NCBI GenBank assembly: GCA_029891345.1
Contig: CM057002.1
Location: 22,492,795 to 22,556,794 of the forward strand
DNA from: Dryococelus australis
Lineage: Eukaryota; Arthropoda; Insecta; Phasmatodea; Phasmatidae
Length of the DNA: 64,000 nt
Direction of reading: 5' to 3'
Below are positions 1 through 10,789 of the stretch, one piece after another. How positions within the stretch are numbered: position 1 is the first letter of the stretch; each line of letters starts with the position of its first letter. A model generated the notes under the pieces. It was not told where the DNA came from. It made no database searches and saw only the letters and a list, made by a program, of their open reading frames with translations. The position numbers and the translations under genes were made by a program.

Positions 1-691
1 AAATCCAATAAAAATAAAATTGTCATTTCCAAGTTTTGAAAGGCTTTTCACACATAGCTGTATATATTTACTGTGCATAAAATAGATATATGTAAATAAT
101 TTAATAGCTTAAATGCACATAAATTAATGTATAAAGTCACAACTACCCCTTATATTCATACTGGTTTAGTAACTGGGAGTGCTGGTTGAAAAAGTCGATT
201 CAAGAAAACACAGAACATGTTCAGAACGAATATCTTTGACGGAATTTTCAATGGCTTGGAAGACAAAATGGCTGCGATTACGACGTCCCGAGTTACGTTG
301 CACAGCGTTTAAGGAATTTAATTCAATAACCTGAAGGAAATTTGAAGTCAGAGTTGATAGTGTGAAAGGGCCTTTACTGTCCGCGTCACACACAAGTGCT
401 GGAAGATCGCCGCCCTAGACGCCTGCGCTTGGGCAGTCGTCACGGCCCGGCCGGCGGCAGCTCACGTTAGCGACGGCCCGGCTGTGTACAAACTGTTACA
501 AAAACACTGGGCGCACGTCGGCGAACGCGCAGCTCATTATACGGAGACTATTGTTTTCAGCACGGAATCAGGCTGCGCGCAGCTACCCCTCCCTTCGATG
601 GCTCTATCGCCATCATCTTACATATATTCACCCGCCAGAAATTGTGGCACTAACAGTACACTCGTACGTACACACAAACAAAATTCATTTG
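1..691. other. Unassigned non-coding DNA
   Basis: AT-rich sequence without a supported gene or recognised repeat. A short GC-rich patch at about 410-485 contains several CCGGC/GGCCC blocks. The open frames here are short and have no recognisable protein motif. Confidence 0.5.
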
Positions 692-699
692 GTTATTGG

Positions 700-972
700 T
701 GGAGACCCGAGAAATTCGCGAGTGCAATGACCTGTAGGCTATACTTCACAGCCTTATATACTCTCGTGCAGATATCAACTGTTTATTGGTTGATTGTTGT
801 GATAGTAAAAGGTGGTGGTTGGACGCAAAATTTATTGCATGTTTGTTATTGGCTCATTTATCTCCAGGCGGTGTCAAATAACACGCCGACCAATTACAAA
901 AGTAGCATGGACGTACAAGTGTGTGAATTCCAACTTGTCCAGAAATGAACCCACGAAATTCTCGGGTCTCTA
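700..972. mobile_element. hAT-2 MITE, complete, perfect 8-bp duplication
   Basis: The element starts TGGAGACCCGAGAAATTCGCG-like and ends with the inverted form ...TCTCGGGTCTCTA. It is flanked by GTTATTGG at 692-699 and again at 973-980. An 8-bp duplication with TAGRGAYC-like ends is the hallmark of the hAT superfamily. There is no transposase, so it is non-autonomous. The interior has ATTGG at 785 and 848 and CCAAT at 890. The open frame across 484-948 reads through the element and is not a gene. Confidence 0.88.
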
Positions 973-980
973 GTTATTGG

Positions 981-2120
981 GCGCTCATCTTTGCGGGAAG
1001 ACTTCATTTTCATCTGTCTGGACCAGTCGGAATTCAGTTACTCCGCCTTTGAACTAGGGGCGTATCAAACACCATCTTGGACTATGCTCGAGCTAAGTTC
1101 GAGCAACGCCAGTTTAAAGATTTCTTCGTCCTTGAAAATAAGACTGGCATGACGTGGTTATAGAGCCATTGTACCGCTAGTACTTTACAGGATCTTACAA
1201 GATCAATACAAAAATGTATTTTTTGCCATACCCTAAAAAAAGGACACGATTGACTGTAAACGTTTTACACAGTAAGAGACATTTGACTGGAGTACAATCA
1301 GCTCTACGACCCCAGTGGCTGTCGACCAGCCAATGACGAACGTTGTAGAGCACAATAATCACGCCCAGTGTGGTGTGGACCAATAGAAGAGTGGTGAGTG
1401 CGAATACAGAAACCAACAGAATAGACGTTCCTGCAGTGGTGTATACAGGTGATTCACTTCTAACCTGTCTTCAATTATAGTAAATATGCGTAGACCTGAA
1501 TGTGTTAAGGAGGGTCAACAGGGACCTGGCCATCCCAGAAAATTGGGGAAAGAATACAACTTGGAGACAATTACACGTAGCAAGAACACAAATAAAATGT
1601 GGAGGGGTTCTGAATCTTGACACAGATTCTAAAACGCCTGCAGAGCTGAATGTCGCAATGCATACACAGGAAAGTTTATATCTCTGTAAGCGTAAAATGA
1701 ACGTCACTGAATAAAAATTGTCCTGTCGAAGAACTGAGCCACGCAGGGTGCGTAAGAAATAGTTAGAAACACGAGACAAGACTTCTGTCTGCTGAAATAG
1801 AACCGTGCCAGCTTTAAAAAAAAAAAAAAAAAAAAAAAGCTATTTTGAAGAACATAACTGTTGTTAAAATGTTTCCAGCACACTAAATATTTCATAACAT
1901 CCTACTCAGCCACGAGGCGAAATAAAGTTTTCGTGATTGTTCTAACATAAACAATTAATTAAATTGGTCTAACACAGAAATGTAATTTAATTTCAATGTT
2001 ATTCAGAGAATTATTTAAAATGATATGAGAAAGGTTTTTTTTTTATTTCTATAATATTTAATTACATTCTTCGATTAAGCATTTGTAAGAAATTTTACTT
2101 GTAACTTCGTACCATCTAAC
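981..2120. other. Unassigned DNA, possible old hAT relic
   Basis: No gene is supported. The segment at about 1190-1450 has CCAAT-containing blocks (AGCCAATGACG, GACCAATAGAA) like the hAT MITEs elsewhere, but I could not define its ends. A poly-A run of about 23 bases lies near 1816. Confidence 0.35.
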
Positions 2121-2534
2121 GCGAAGTTCCAATCGTATTTGCTCTCCCCAAAGGGAAGTCCCATATACGCACCTGCATCGAACGCGAAGTTCCAATCGTA
2201 TTGGCTCTCCCCAAAGGGAAGTCCCATATACGCGCCTGCATCGAACGCGAAGTTCCAATCGTATTGGCTCTCCCCAAAGGGAAGTCCCATATACGCACCT
2301 GTATCGAACGCGAAGTTCCAATCGTATTGGCTCTCCCCAAAGGGAAGTCCCATATACGCACCTGCATCGAACGCGAAGTTCCAATCGTATTGGCTCTCCC
2401 CAAAGGGAAGTCCCATATACGCACCTGCATCGAACGCGAAGTTCCAATCGTATTGGCTCTCCCCAAAGGGAAGTCCCATATACGCACCTGCATCGAACGC
2501 GAAGTTCCAATCGTATTGGCTCTCCCCAAAGGGA
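2121..2534. repeat. 63-bp minisatellite, about 6.6 units
   Basis: A 63-base unit beginning GCGAAGTTCCAATCGTATTG repeats with starts at 2121, 2184, 2247 and so on. Only scattered substitutions separate the units (for example TATTT versus TATTG in the first). Because 63 is a multiple of three and the unit lacks stops in several frames, it produces long repetitive open frames on both strands. These are by-products of the repeat. The array ends abruptly in a TA microsatellite. Confidence 0.95.
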
Positions 2535-2575
2535 TATATATATATATATTCATCACAGGCGTTCGGTGCAGGTGC

Positions 2576-2641
<66 letters not shown>

Positions 2642-2661
2642 CTGCACCGAACGCCTGTGAT
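2535..2661. repeat. TA/CA microsatellite inside a perfect 25-bp inverted repeat
   Basis: Arms at 2552-2576 and 2637-2661 are exact reverse complements over 25 bases (core CAGGCGTTCGGTGCAGGTGC). They flank a TA run (about 2577-2610) and a CA run (about 2611-2636). The arm core CGCACCTGCA is also present in the 63-bp unit next door, so hairpin and minisatellite share ancestry. The two structures together look like a cruciform-prone locus. Confidence 0.9.
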
Positions 2662-4555
2662 TCGAGGTCAGAAGCCTAAAACGCGCGATGTTTTAAAACA
2701 ATCCAATCACGAAAATGGACGTGAGCTGAGTCTGGGATATAGCCAGTAGTGAAATAATTTCACGAAAAACAAATACCAAATCTCTACGGTTTCAGGTGCT
2801 GGAGCCGAGAATAGCATGTATACATAGAAGTAATGTTTATAAACTTTTCGTGGAATATAAAACTTTGAAAAGCCTACGTTTGGCAATCCTGGACGACTTG
2901 CTTTCTAATTACAAACTGTCTAATGTGCACAGTTCATTCGTTTTTATTTCTCCCGTGTGTATTTTTACGGGGCGGTTCCTCAGGCCAAACTGTTTATCAA
3001 AAGAACCTGCATTTCAGTAGTGAGAAACGTGAAGGGAAAAATATACCACTTTCTCCTTCATGTTTTACTGAAACTATGATTATTTCTCCCGATGGAGAAG
3101 GTTGGCACAAATGTAGCATCTGTTGCCTCTCAAGGTATGTACGACTTCGGCATCTTTATAAAGTTTATTCCTGAACCACCCATACAGAGGAGGGTGGAAA
3201 AAGCGAGATCGCTCTGGGCTACGGGTTGATTTTTCACTATTTTTTCCCGTCCCACCCGCCGATTTATTTCCACTGCTGGACAGCTTCTCGGCAGAAAAAC
3301 GAAGTTTCTCGAATTGACGTCACGTCACTGAGTTGCCGCCGGGACGAGAAATCCCACTTCCTTCAAATTGCGCCATAAATTGCGTCTTAAACTGACTTCG
3401 CCATAAGAGTGCCGGATCACTACGAGCGTGCAGACGCCCAAATAACAGTTTGTTCAGCGACAAAACTATAAAACTAGGTGATAAATGTCTAGGAGACGTT
3501 TATGTGCAAAGTAAAATGCGTCTGTAAAGTCATAAATAAAAGAACGTACATGAATAGTAATAAATACAATAATACACTAGTGTTACAAAAAATTTCCAGC
3601 TGGTTTCCAAACAATTATTTATAAAATATACAAAAATATTTTACTGTGAAGTGCTTCAGCCAGATTCGTTCATCGTTGACCTGATTTTTTTTTTAATAAA
3701 GGCGGCGGGGTGTTTTGATATTCGGTAATAGTACCCATGCAGGCATTAGGGGCGGTACTACATAAGGCCTAGTGTTCTTGTTGAGCACTATTAAATACGT
3801 ATATACAAACATTGGTATAACACACATGTATCTGCTTATAATACGAAACTAATTAGCTTTGCTAGGAAAAGACATGGAAAACCATTTCCTGTTTATGGAG
3901 CGCGTTTAATCTGTTTTAGTGATGTTCCTGTTACTGAATCTGTATGTCCGCTTCGTGCTCTCTGGCACTACGATTCCTTTCAACTACTTTCGAAGGCTTA
4001 TGAACGGTTCATTAAGTTATTAACAAACCAATATTGCTATACATTTATTAAGATGTTGAGTGCTTCGTTTTGATAATTCTAACATGTAAGTTAGTGCGAA
4101 AATTTTCATCTTCCTCAGCAAATGCTTTTACAAACTCGTGGTTTCTCAAATATTTTAGTAAAGTCCTTTAATAAATACGTTAATGCAAATTAGTTTTCCA
4201 GAAATTTACTATCTATAAGTTTTTATGAGCTTATCATAGTTATATACCATCTATGCCATCCTGAAAAATAAGCGAATATCTCTCTTTAAAACGTGAGAAA
4301 AAATATCTTTGCTGGAATATATTATTGAAATGCGTTCGTAACATTTTCGCACCCATCATTTTCTTTGATTTTGCAAAGGCATGTTAATAGGAACTATATT
4401 TCACGCTGTGTGGTTGACAACATAAAATAGTTAGTAGACCCAGATCCGGTCAGGAAAATAAAAACGAGTTCTAACCTGGAGTGCAAACTCCCCCTATTAG
4501 ATGCTCCTTAGATGCGCGCATTTCATGAAAAAATACACGCACACCATTTCAATGA
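2662..4555. other. Unassigned DNA
   Basis: The first 110 bases resemble the tail of a hAT-4 element (a CCAATCACGAAA block, then TTTCACGAAAAAC). The rest is AT-rich with no recognised gene or repeat. Confidence 0.4.
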
Positions 4556-5152
4556 TACAGTCCGTTCACACTTGTTCCCAACTTTTCCGAAGCCCTGCTA
4601 AATTCCTACTTTTAAGATATTCCTCCGCCTCATGCAAACAAAAGCTTAATTGCGTTTAGAAAAATACAAGCTGTTCAGGGTAAAGTGAGCACTTTTGAGC
4701 ACCTGGTTACATTTTTACTTTCGGCCATTTGTTATCCTTTAAACACCTTTGTGCATCAATATTGCCATGTAAGTAATAAGCTCTGAAGTTAACGTCTACG
4801 GCTAAAGTAAAACATACTTATTGACTATTATTCCAAATGAGATGGCTTTCAAAAGTGCTCACTTTACCGTGAATGGCTTTTACACTGAAGGAACAGCGCA
4901 CAGCATCCGTGCGCTCCAAAAGAGCAATGGCTGAATTGGTATTACCAACACACCTATATTATCCCTGTTTTTTTTTCGTACTAATTATAAATTAAATATC
5001 GCAATTTATATACAAAATATAATTAAACGTTAGAACTAACAAAAAATAAGATACTTTTATGCCTACATAAGTATAAAACGCCTGTGATACATGGCATATT
5101 CATGAAACAACCAAACACGTCATACATGGGGGAATTTTTCAAAGGTTTGATT
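4556..5152 (+). mobile_element. H element copy 1, interrupted by an A2 MITE
   Basis: The TACAGTCCGTTCAC start, the TTCCTCCGCCTCATGCAAAC block, and the distal CCAAACACGTCATACATGG block match the other H copies at 44.8, 56.1, 40.1 (reversed) and 30 kb (reversed). An A2 element at 4667-4880 splits it. Removing A2 leaves about 385 bp, the normal H length. The end related to ...ACTTTTCTGAA and the TA flanks elsewhere place it with mariner-like MITEs. Confidence 0.75.
4667..4880 (+). mobile_element. A2 MITE inserted in H
   Basis: The left end AGCTGTTCAGGGTAAAGTGA and right end CTCACTTTACCGTGAATGGC are inverted repeats. TA lies on both sides (4665-4666 and 4881-4882). The ACTTTCGGCCATTTGTTATC block lies near the left end, which fixes its orientation as forward. 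It occupies the same TA of H as the A2 at 44891, but in the opposite orientation. Confidence 0.82.
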
Positions 5153-5157
5153 ACAAA

Positions 5158-5345
5158 GTAAAGGGCTTTTTAACGTCCCCCGGTTTCATGCATGAAGGCT
5201 TAGCAGGGGACGGCTTACAGACTAGTTTATAGTCTAACTTAAATTAACGCCCATGCCTTGCCCGGGATTCAAGCCCGCAGCTTCCTACACGTCAGATCGG
5301 TGGCGCACCAGCTGACTGGGCCACGGGAGTCGGCGCGAGTAGACT
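5158..5345 (-). mobile_element. SINE S2 (tRNA-derived), minus strand
   Basis: On the minus strand this reads GACTCCCGTGGCCCAGTCAG (box A-like) and then GGCTTGAATCC (box B-like, about 5265-5275). It continues into a body with GGGCAAGGCATGGGCG and ends near 5158. The pol III promoter layout and non-tRNA body identify a tRNA-derived SINE rather than a functional tRNA. I see only this one copy. Confidence 0.65.
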
Positions 5346-5926
5346 ATAGCCTGCCATTCTATGTAAGGGGGAAGATGACCCGGGGGGGGGGGGGGGGGCT
5401 GCAACCCTCCCAATAATCCCTTTCACAATACGTCCGTGTGATCTCGCAAACGCGTCACGGAGGCGCGCGGAAGGAATGGCGCGCGCGAAGGAAAGCGATG
5501 CGTCGACAAACAATACCTTCAAAGACGGGAGAGGAGTGTCGCGGGATATCCCACGCGGAGGAATACATCATGCGTCGCGAGAACTCCGACGCTCCCGCGT
5601 CGGAAATGTAACACCGGTCTGCACTCGCGCGATCGAGCGCCTGGGGACTTGTGACTACATTTCCTTTGTTCCCCCCCCCCTTTTTTTTTCAGTCGGTGGG
5701 TGGTGTTTTTTACCCTCCTTCGCCACTACCCCTTTAAACCCCACCCCCACTCTAAAACCGCGGTTTAAGAGAAAACCGCACGTGCCAAGAAACGGTGTCC
5801 ATTCATCGGCCGTCTCCGTTGGGGACTCGCCAACAATCGCCTTATGGGGTTCCGCGTTTGGATAAGTCAAGTAAATGGGATGCTGGGGAAGGAGCTTTCA
5901 ACTGGGAATTCTGTACCTCCTACTGG
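5346..5926. other. GC-rich unassigned segment with G17 tract
   Basis: A run of 17 G occupies 5382-5398 and a run of 10 C lies near 5671. CpG is frequent between 5410 and 5650. The open frames on both strands are low-complexity or SINE read-through, and no gene is supported. Confidence 0.45.
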
Positions 5927-6157
5927 GGGGCCGCGATGGTGTCGGTGGTTAGACTGCTCGCCTTCCCCACCAAGGCGACCCGTGTTTCGATTGCCGGCGT
6001 GGTCGCTCCTAGGATTTCCGTGCGTGGGAATCGTTCCGGACGATGCCGCTGGTCGGCGGGTTTTCTCGGGTATCTCCGTCCCCCCCTCCCCCCCGGTTGC
6101 TTTCATTCCGGCGCTGCTTCGTACCTCGCTTCTCCCTCATCGGCTCTCAATACCTCG
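5927..6157 (+). mobile_element. SINE S1 copy
   Basis: Starts GGGGCCGCGATGGTGTCGG and contains GGTTAGACTGCTCGCC (box A-like), a decayed box B near TTTCGATTGCC, and then the conserved body GGGAATCGTTCCGGACGATG and CATTCCGGCGCTGCTTCGTA. It ends CTCATCGGCTCTCAATACCT. The same modules recur at 18.9, 33.0 and 46.4 kb and reversed at 9.8 kb. The frames overlapping it on both strands are SINE read-through. Confidence 0.9.
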
Positions 6158-6194
6158 GATGTTAAGGTGGTCGCCTGGGTAGGCCGCAGAATGG

Positions 6195-6412
6195 TGTGCA
6201 GAGCTCCAGCAGAAAAAGTTTTATTAACATACAGTCCAACTTGTCTGAGTGAGGCCTGCTTACGAATACCTTTAAAGAAACGTTACGCGGCTTTATATGT
6301 TTTCCAATTCCTCGATTTCTCTCTAAAGCACGTTTTTGTGATAGTGAAGATGGCTCGAACTGATATTTTCGCGGTCATTTTTAGGTATGGACATTCTAGT
6401 ACTAAACATTAA
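6195..6412 (+). repeat. Repeat O copy 1
   Basis: A roughly 220-bp block with TTCTCTCTAAAGCACGTTTT and a short open frame (KRYA...VFQFL...FSLKHV...IVKMA). It also occurs at 34.2 kb (forward) and 47.2 kb (reverse). The frame is open here and at 34.2 kb but broken at 47.2 kb. I do not recognise the family. It could be a remnant of a larger transposon. Confidence 0.7.
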
Positions 6413-6649
6413 AAAAGGAACAGGGACGTGCGAAAAGAAAATTATTACACGTCTGAATAATGTAAAACATTTAAAACCACTCAAATAGTCATAATGAAAC
6501 GCGACCGTATTAATGTTTCCTAGCTACACAGAACTCTTAAAATGAAATAAATGTACTTATTATTCTTAACCGTATAACGTCATTAGACCTAATATGTTGT
6601 AGATACTTGAGGTTATATTTACTGTACAAATATATTGTCAGTTCGTAAG

Positions 6650-6730
6650 CCAAGTTGGTCTTGTGGTTTACGGTGACTGCTAATAATGCAAGGGGTGTGG
6701 GTTCTAGTCAGTGTAATATTTTTTTTCTAA
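6650..6730 (+). mobile_element. tRNA-like SINE relic
   Basis: Contains GTTGGTCTTGTGGTTTACGG (box A-like) and GTGGGTTCTAGTC (box B-like) followed by a T run. The spacing fits a tRNA-derived pol III promoter, but the cloverleaf is not intact, so this is a relic and not a tRNA gene. Confidence 0.4.
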
Positions 6731-6788
6731 AATTATATTCTGAAATAATTATTTTAAAGTTATTCTCTATTATTAATTTTCCCATTTG

Positions 6789-7061
6789 TAGGGATAGGAA
6801 AATTTCGCGAATTTAATTACCTGTAGGCTAGACTACTCAGTCCTCTGCATACTGGAGCCTCAGCTGTGTGTTCATTGGCTGTTGCCCCGCACCTGGCAGT
6901 TATGGGATTCACAAGGTGTTTCCTTGCAAGTCTACTATTGGGCCAGAGGCGTGCAGGGCGGGTCTAATAAACTGTGATCCAATTACGAAGGTGACTTCAC
7001 TATATATGTGTTTGACGTCTATCTTGTTCCAAAATGAATACGAGAAATTTTCCAATCCCTA
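6789..7061 (+). mobile_element. hAT-1 MITE, perfect 8-bp duplication
   Basis: Starts TAGGGATAGGAAAATTTCGC and ends with the imperfect inverse ...TTTTCCAATCCCTA. The flanks CCCATTTG at 6781-6788 and 7062-7069 are identical. It contains the family's ATTGG and CCAAT pentamers. It is non-autonomous and has no coding sequence. Confidence 0.92.
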
Positions 7062-7140
7062 CCCATTTGTTGTCTAGAAGAAAAAATAATTTTATGTGCA
7101 CCTCTCAATAATGTTATACAAGGTTATAATTTGCAATATT

Positions 7141-7407
7141 TAGAGACCTGAAAAATTCGCGAGTTCAATTATCTGTAGGCTATACTCCATTGTATGTAAG
7201 ATTATGCAAATACTACTGTTCATTGGGTGCTTGTTGTATTAGTGGAAGACTGTGATTGCGTCTGCATTTTATTGTGTATATTATTGGCTTAGAGATGTAC
7301 AGGAGATGTAAACTAACGGGTGCACCAACACCATATGCAATCCAAACGTACAAGGTTTCGAATTCTAGCTTGTCCCAAAATGAAACCTCGAATTCTTCAG
7401 GTCTCTA
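7141..7407 (+). mobile_element. hAT-2 MITE
   Basis: Starts TAGAGACCTGAAAAATTCGC and ends ...TTCTTCAGGTCTCTA. The flanks GCAATATT and GTAACATT agree at 6 of 8 positions, consistent with a decayed duplication. It lies only about 80 bp from the previous hAT-1. Confidence 0.82.
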
Positions 7408-7949
7408 GTAACATTACGAATAAATGTTTTGCAGATTTTATAAGAAAACTCTTTGTAGTTTTACAAAGGATTTTCTTAGCACCTCGGTTTCCAAGGACTT
7501 TTCTTGTGAGTACAAAATATTTTTTAGAGTGTACTTGAACACAGGTGAAAAGTATAATTAGAAAAAGAAGCCCGCGGAGAATCCGATATGGGGTCGTTAT
7601 TTTGTACGGCGTCGTATTATTTTCTTTAAGCCGCTCAATCAGCGCACCGGGCCTATACATGGCTGGGCATTTACGTCATTAGTGAGAGGTATCAGCCCGC
7701 CAACAATCAACAGTAACGAGCTACCCCTCCCACCCTTTCTCGCATCTTGTCCGTCCCGACATGCTGCGAAGGCCGCAAAGAACCATATACAGCGTGTCCC
7801 ACACTCTAGGCGACCTTTCCTTAACGCCCACAGCCAACGAGAAAGGATATCCGCGATGATGTAAGCACTTTTCAAATAAACCTTTGAAAAAAAAAAGTTA
7901 CTTTCCATAATAACACATATGCTACAGTTCACGTGAGTACGCAAGCTCC

Positions 7950-8265
7950 TATAGACTGTTCGAGATAAAGTGAACACTTTTCAAGGCCGTGTACTTTTCA
8001 CTTTATTTCTAACCTTTCGCCAATTGTTTATATAAAAATGGACATGTAAATTTGCACCACTCAAAATTTTTGTTCTGGCGACTTTTGGCGAAGAACCAGA
8101 CAACTGTAGATAATTATTTTAAAATTTTAGTGTTCTTTACCCAGGTAATGTTTGCTAATACTTCACCAAATTTTCCCCCAGCACGTGCAAAGCAACCCCG
8201 GATTACAATATACATTTTACAGCTCTCAAAAGTTAACATATGAGACCACAATAAAGAAACCCGAT
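7950..8265 (+). mobile_element. A2 MITE, right end lost
   Basis: Starts TATAGACTGTTCGAGATAAA with AGTGAACACTTTT, the A-family terminus. An internal GAGACCACAATAAAG block near 8242 matches other A2 copies. No right inverted repeat follows, so it is truncated or disrupted. Confidence 0.55.
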
Positions 8266-8501
8266 TTTTTGTGTTATCATGCCTGTTGTGAGGGCCTAAA
8301 ACAGTGCACAATTCACTGTTAATAGCCTAGAAGTTGGCAAGGAATCAATAAAAATACTACTGATACCTGACTTTGTATATGTATGTAAAAATGTATAACT
8401 ACTGTAGTCGAAAGTTTTTTGTCTCAAGGGAATGAATTTTCATATTACTAACACATTTACTTTCATAAAATTCCGCGGTTTCCACCGGTATGGCGCATGA
8501 A

Positions 8502-8796
8502 TAGGGACCTGCAAAATTCGCGTTATTATTTGGCATCAGGCTAAACTTCACAGCACTATATATACTCGAGTTGGTGTCGTTTATCCACTAGCTGCTGCAT
8601 GGATATGAAGTCACGCCCTTTCTGAGTGAACTACACTTGATTGGGGCACACGATTGTGAAGTGTTCATTCATTGGCGCAGAGTTACCAACGGCGTGTCAA
8701 ATTAATTATTGTCCAATGACAAACGTATTGCAAAGCTATATGTGTTTTAAGATCAAACGTTTCCCCAAAAAATAACGCGAATTTTGTAGGTCTCTA
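8502..8796 (+). mobile_element. hAT-3 variant MITE, perfect 8-bp duplication
   Basis: Starts TAGGGACCTGCAAAATTCGC and ends ...GCGAATTTTGTAGGTCTCTA. CGCATGAA is present at 8494-8501 and 8797-8804. Contains two ATTGG and one CCAAT. The CGCGTTATTATTTG segment inside the left end links it to the hAT-3 copies at 14.4 and 28.9 kb. Confidence 0.9.
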
Positions 8797-9048
8797 CGCA
8801 TGAACAAAGTGAAACGGTCAATGGCTAAGAGTCCCTGGCTAGTTGAATTTCAAAACAGTTTAGCTGAGCTCCGCTTTCGTGAATGAGTGGTTTTAATTGT
8901 CACGCGCCTTATCTGCCTGACCACAGATCACACAACGCATCACCGGAGCAACGTAAATATGATGGTCCAGTGAAATGCCAGACTGTATTCTCACGAAGAC
9001 ACACAGTCAATGATCAAAGTGAAAGCGCAGGCGTGCATGTCACATAGG

Positions 9049-9727
9049 ATATCGAAATCTAGTCACGTCTAGTCACATCACTCTGGATACTGAATTATAG
9101 TCACGTTTGGTCACACCACGTCGGATATCGAAGTCTAATCATAGACTAAATATGAGGTAGACCGATCTCGCTGGCTGCGCACAACCAATCTCCGTGTCCC
9201 AACATTGAACTGCTTTTATGCCTACACGTCTAGCAAAAATGGCGTGGTTTTGGATTTTAGGTTAGAAAACTGATTTGTAAACAAATGCTTTGAGATGAAT
9301 GTATACTTCCTCTGACCAATTTGTAATGCAGTTTGATTATATTAAAACTGGTAAAACTATTTTATTAATGTAATAGTGTTTGTCTTTTAAAAATTAAGAT
9401 GTAAACAAACACGTTCATCACTGTTTACCATGTGACTTCGACAGGTGTATAGGTGTTTTGTAGGATTGGGATAGGTCAATGTTGGGTACATGCGCAGAAG
9501 ACGAATAAGCGGTCTACCTCACATTTAGTCTATTTGGTCTAATCACGTCACATCAGCTATCGAAGTCTAGTCACTCGTCGGATATCGAGGTCTAAGTCAC
9601 TCACGTCCGTTATCGGTGTCTAGTAACTACACGTCGGATAAGGAAGTCTAGTCACGTCTAGTCACTGACGTCGAATACGGAAGCATAGTCACGTCTGGTT
9701 ACCCAAGTCGGATATGGAAGTCTAGCT
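9049..9727. repeat. Degenerate satellite, period about 35-40 bp, interrupted by a MITE
   Basis: Imperfect repetitions of GTCACGTCTAGTCAC plus CGTCGGATATCGAAGTCTA run across 9049-9141 and resume at 9533-9727. Units vary by substitutions and small indels. The interruption at 9142-9532 is a separate inverted-repeat element. Confidence 0.8.
9142..9532. mobile_element. 391-bp MITE with 23-bp inverted ends inside the satellite
   Basis: The left end TAGACTAAATATGAGGTAGA(CCG) and right end (CGG)TCTACCTCACATTTAGTCTA are inverted repeats over 23 bases with one mismatch. The flanking repeats hide the target duplication, so I cannot assign a superfamily. No coding capacity. Confidence 0.82.
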
Positions 9728-9789
9728 CTTTTCGCGAAGATCAGCATCAGGTGTCTCTAGAGATTAACTTTCGAGGACTGGTGACCCTT

Positions 9790-9953
9790 CGTCCCTGAAA
9801 GTGCGACATTAGATGACACCCCACGAGGGTAAAGGGAAAAGGGGAGACCCCGAGAAAACCCGCCAACCAACGGCAACGTCCTCCACGTTTCCAAGCGTGG
9901 ACCCGCACGGAACTGAACTTCTGTTGTTGGTTGGTTCTAATACCGCGGCCCCA
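9790..9953 (-). mobile_element. SINE S1-related copy, minus strand
   Basis: The minus strand reads from a GGGGCCGCGGTATTAG head to a body translating as RCRWLAGFLG, which matches the S1 body elsewhere (RCRWSAGFLG). Box B is poorly preserved. The copy is 5' to 3' from 9953 to 9790. Confidence 0.7.
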
Positions 9954-10081
9954 AGGGTGGAAAGGCACACGACGGCCTAAGAGAAAAACCTTGCAGCGTA
10001 GAGCACGACCTATCTCGTCTAACGCGGTCACACATCGTATAAAGATCACAAGAAATCCCAGAGTGTGCTCAGGCGTGTACA

Positions 10082-10135
10082 GGAGAGTGAGTTTCAGCTT
10101 GTCCCAAAATAATAAACGCGAGTTTTGCACGTCTG
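10082..10135. mobile_element. hAT terminal relic
   Basis: TTTCAGCTTGTCCCAAAATA and CGCGAGTTTTGCACGTCTGT match the right end of the hAT-2/hAT-3 elements. No left end is visible. Confidence 0.5.
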
Positions 10136-10789
10136 TACTCATCACGCATCTTGGGCGGAAAGTTCTCTCTAAAATGTTTATCTAATATCGGTTCTTAACA
10201 CACAGTGTAAATATGACACCATTCCTACTCGGAGTAAATAGCAAATAAAATTGAGTTACTACATTAGACGAAAAAGTCCCTTCCAAAAATGTTTTATCTT
10301 AATATTTCTCTGGCATACGAACAATATTTTAATTAAAAAATAATCAACACTTTACGAACGGTGCTTTCTTAAGGCTTATAATCATATAAACACAGGTTTC
10401 ATTGAACTTGTTGGGGGGTGGATTCAACAGTGATACAAAACGTAGCAGTTAAGCTACTTGGAGTCTGCAATTCACTCAAACATTCCGCCAAAATAAAAAA
10501 TCAGGAATCGCCTTGCGCGCGGTACATTTCTCACCACTCAGATATGTATTAGTAAAAGAAAGGCAAATATGTGGTAGGCCTGCTTACCTCAGACTTGCCC
10601 TTGAGGTAGCACATGTCGCGATGTGGACCCGAGGAGTGCCACTCGATCCTCTGGAACAAACAAAAACACTTCACATTAGTGCCACAGCAGCGTCAAACAT
10701 GCCACACTGACCACACAACAGCACATGCACAACATATTTCTCTATCTACCCTGTGCATGCACCAGAATAAGATTGTGTGTAAGAACGTT
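10136..10789. other. Unassigned DNA
   Basis: AT-rich with no recognised gene or repeat. The open frame at 10513-10710 has no recognisable motif. Confidence 0.4.

Noticed and set aside
484-948. 154-residue open frame
   Set aside because: It runs into a complete hAT-2 MITE (700-972) and has no recognisable motif.
2121-2534. CRISPR-like array
   Set aside because: Units are contiguous 63-bp tandem repeats with no unique spacers, and the sequence is eukaryotic in character.
2058-2749. Long open frames on both strands across the 63-bp repeat
   Set aside because: They exist only because the unit length is divisible by three and lacks stops. Identical repeats in five frames cannot all be genes.
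5253-5335. Functional tRNA gene on the minus strand
   Set aside because: Box A and box B are present, but the stems are broken and the sequence continues into a SINE body.
5795-6412. 205-residue open frame
   Set aside because: It reads through SINE S1 and repeat O, and both recur elsewhere.
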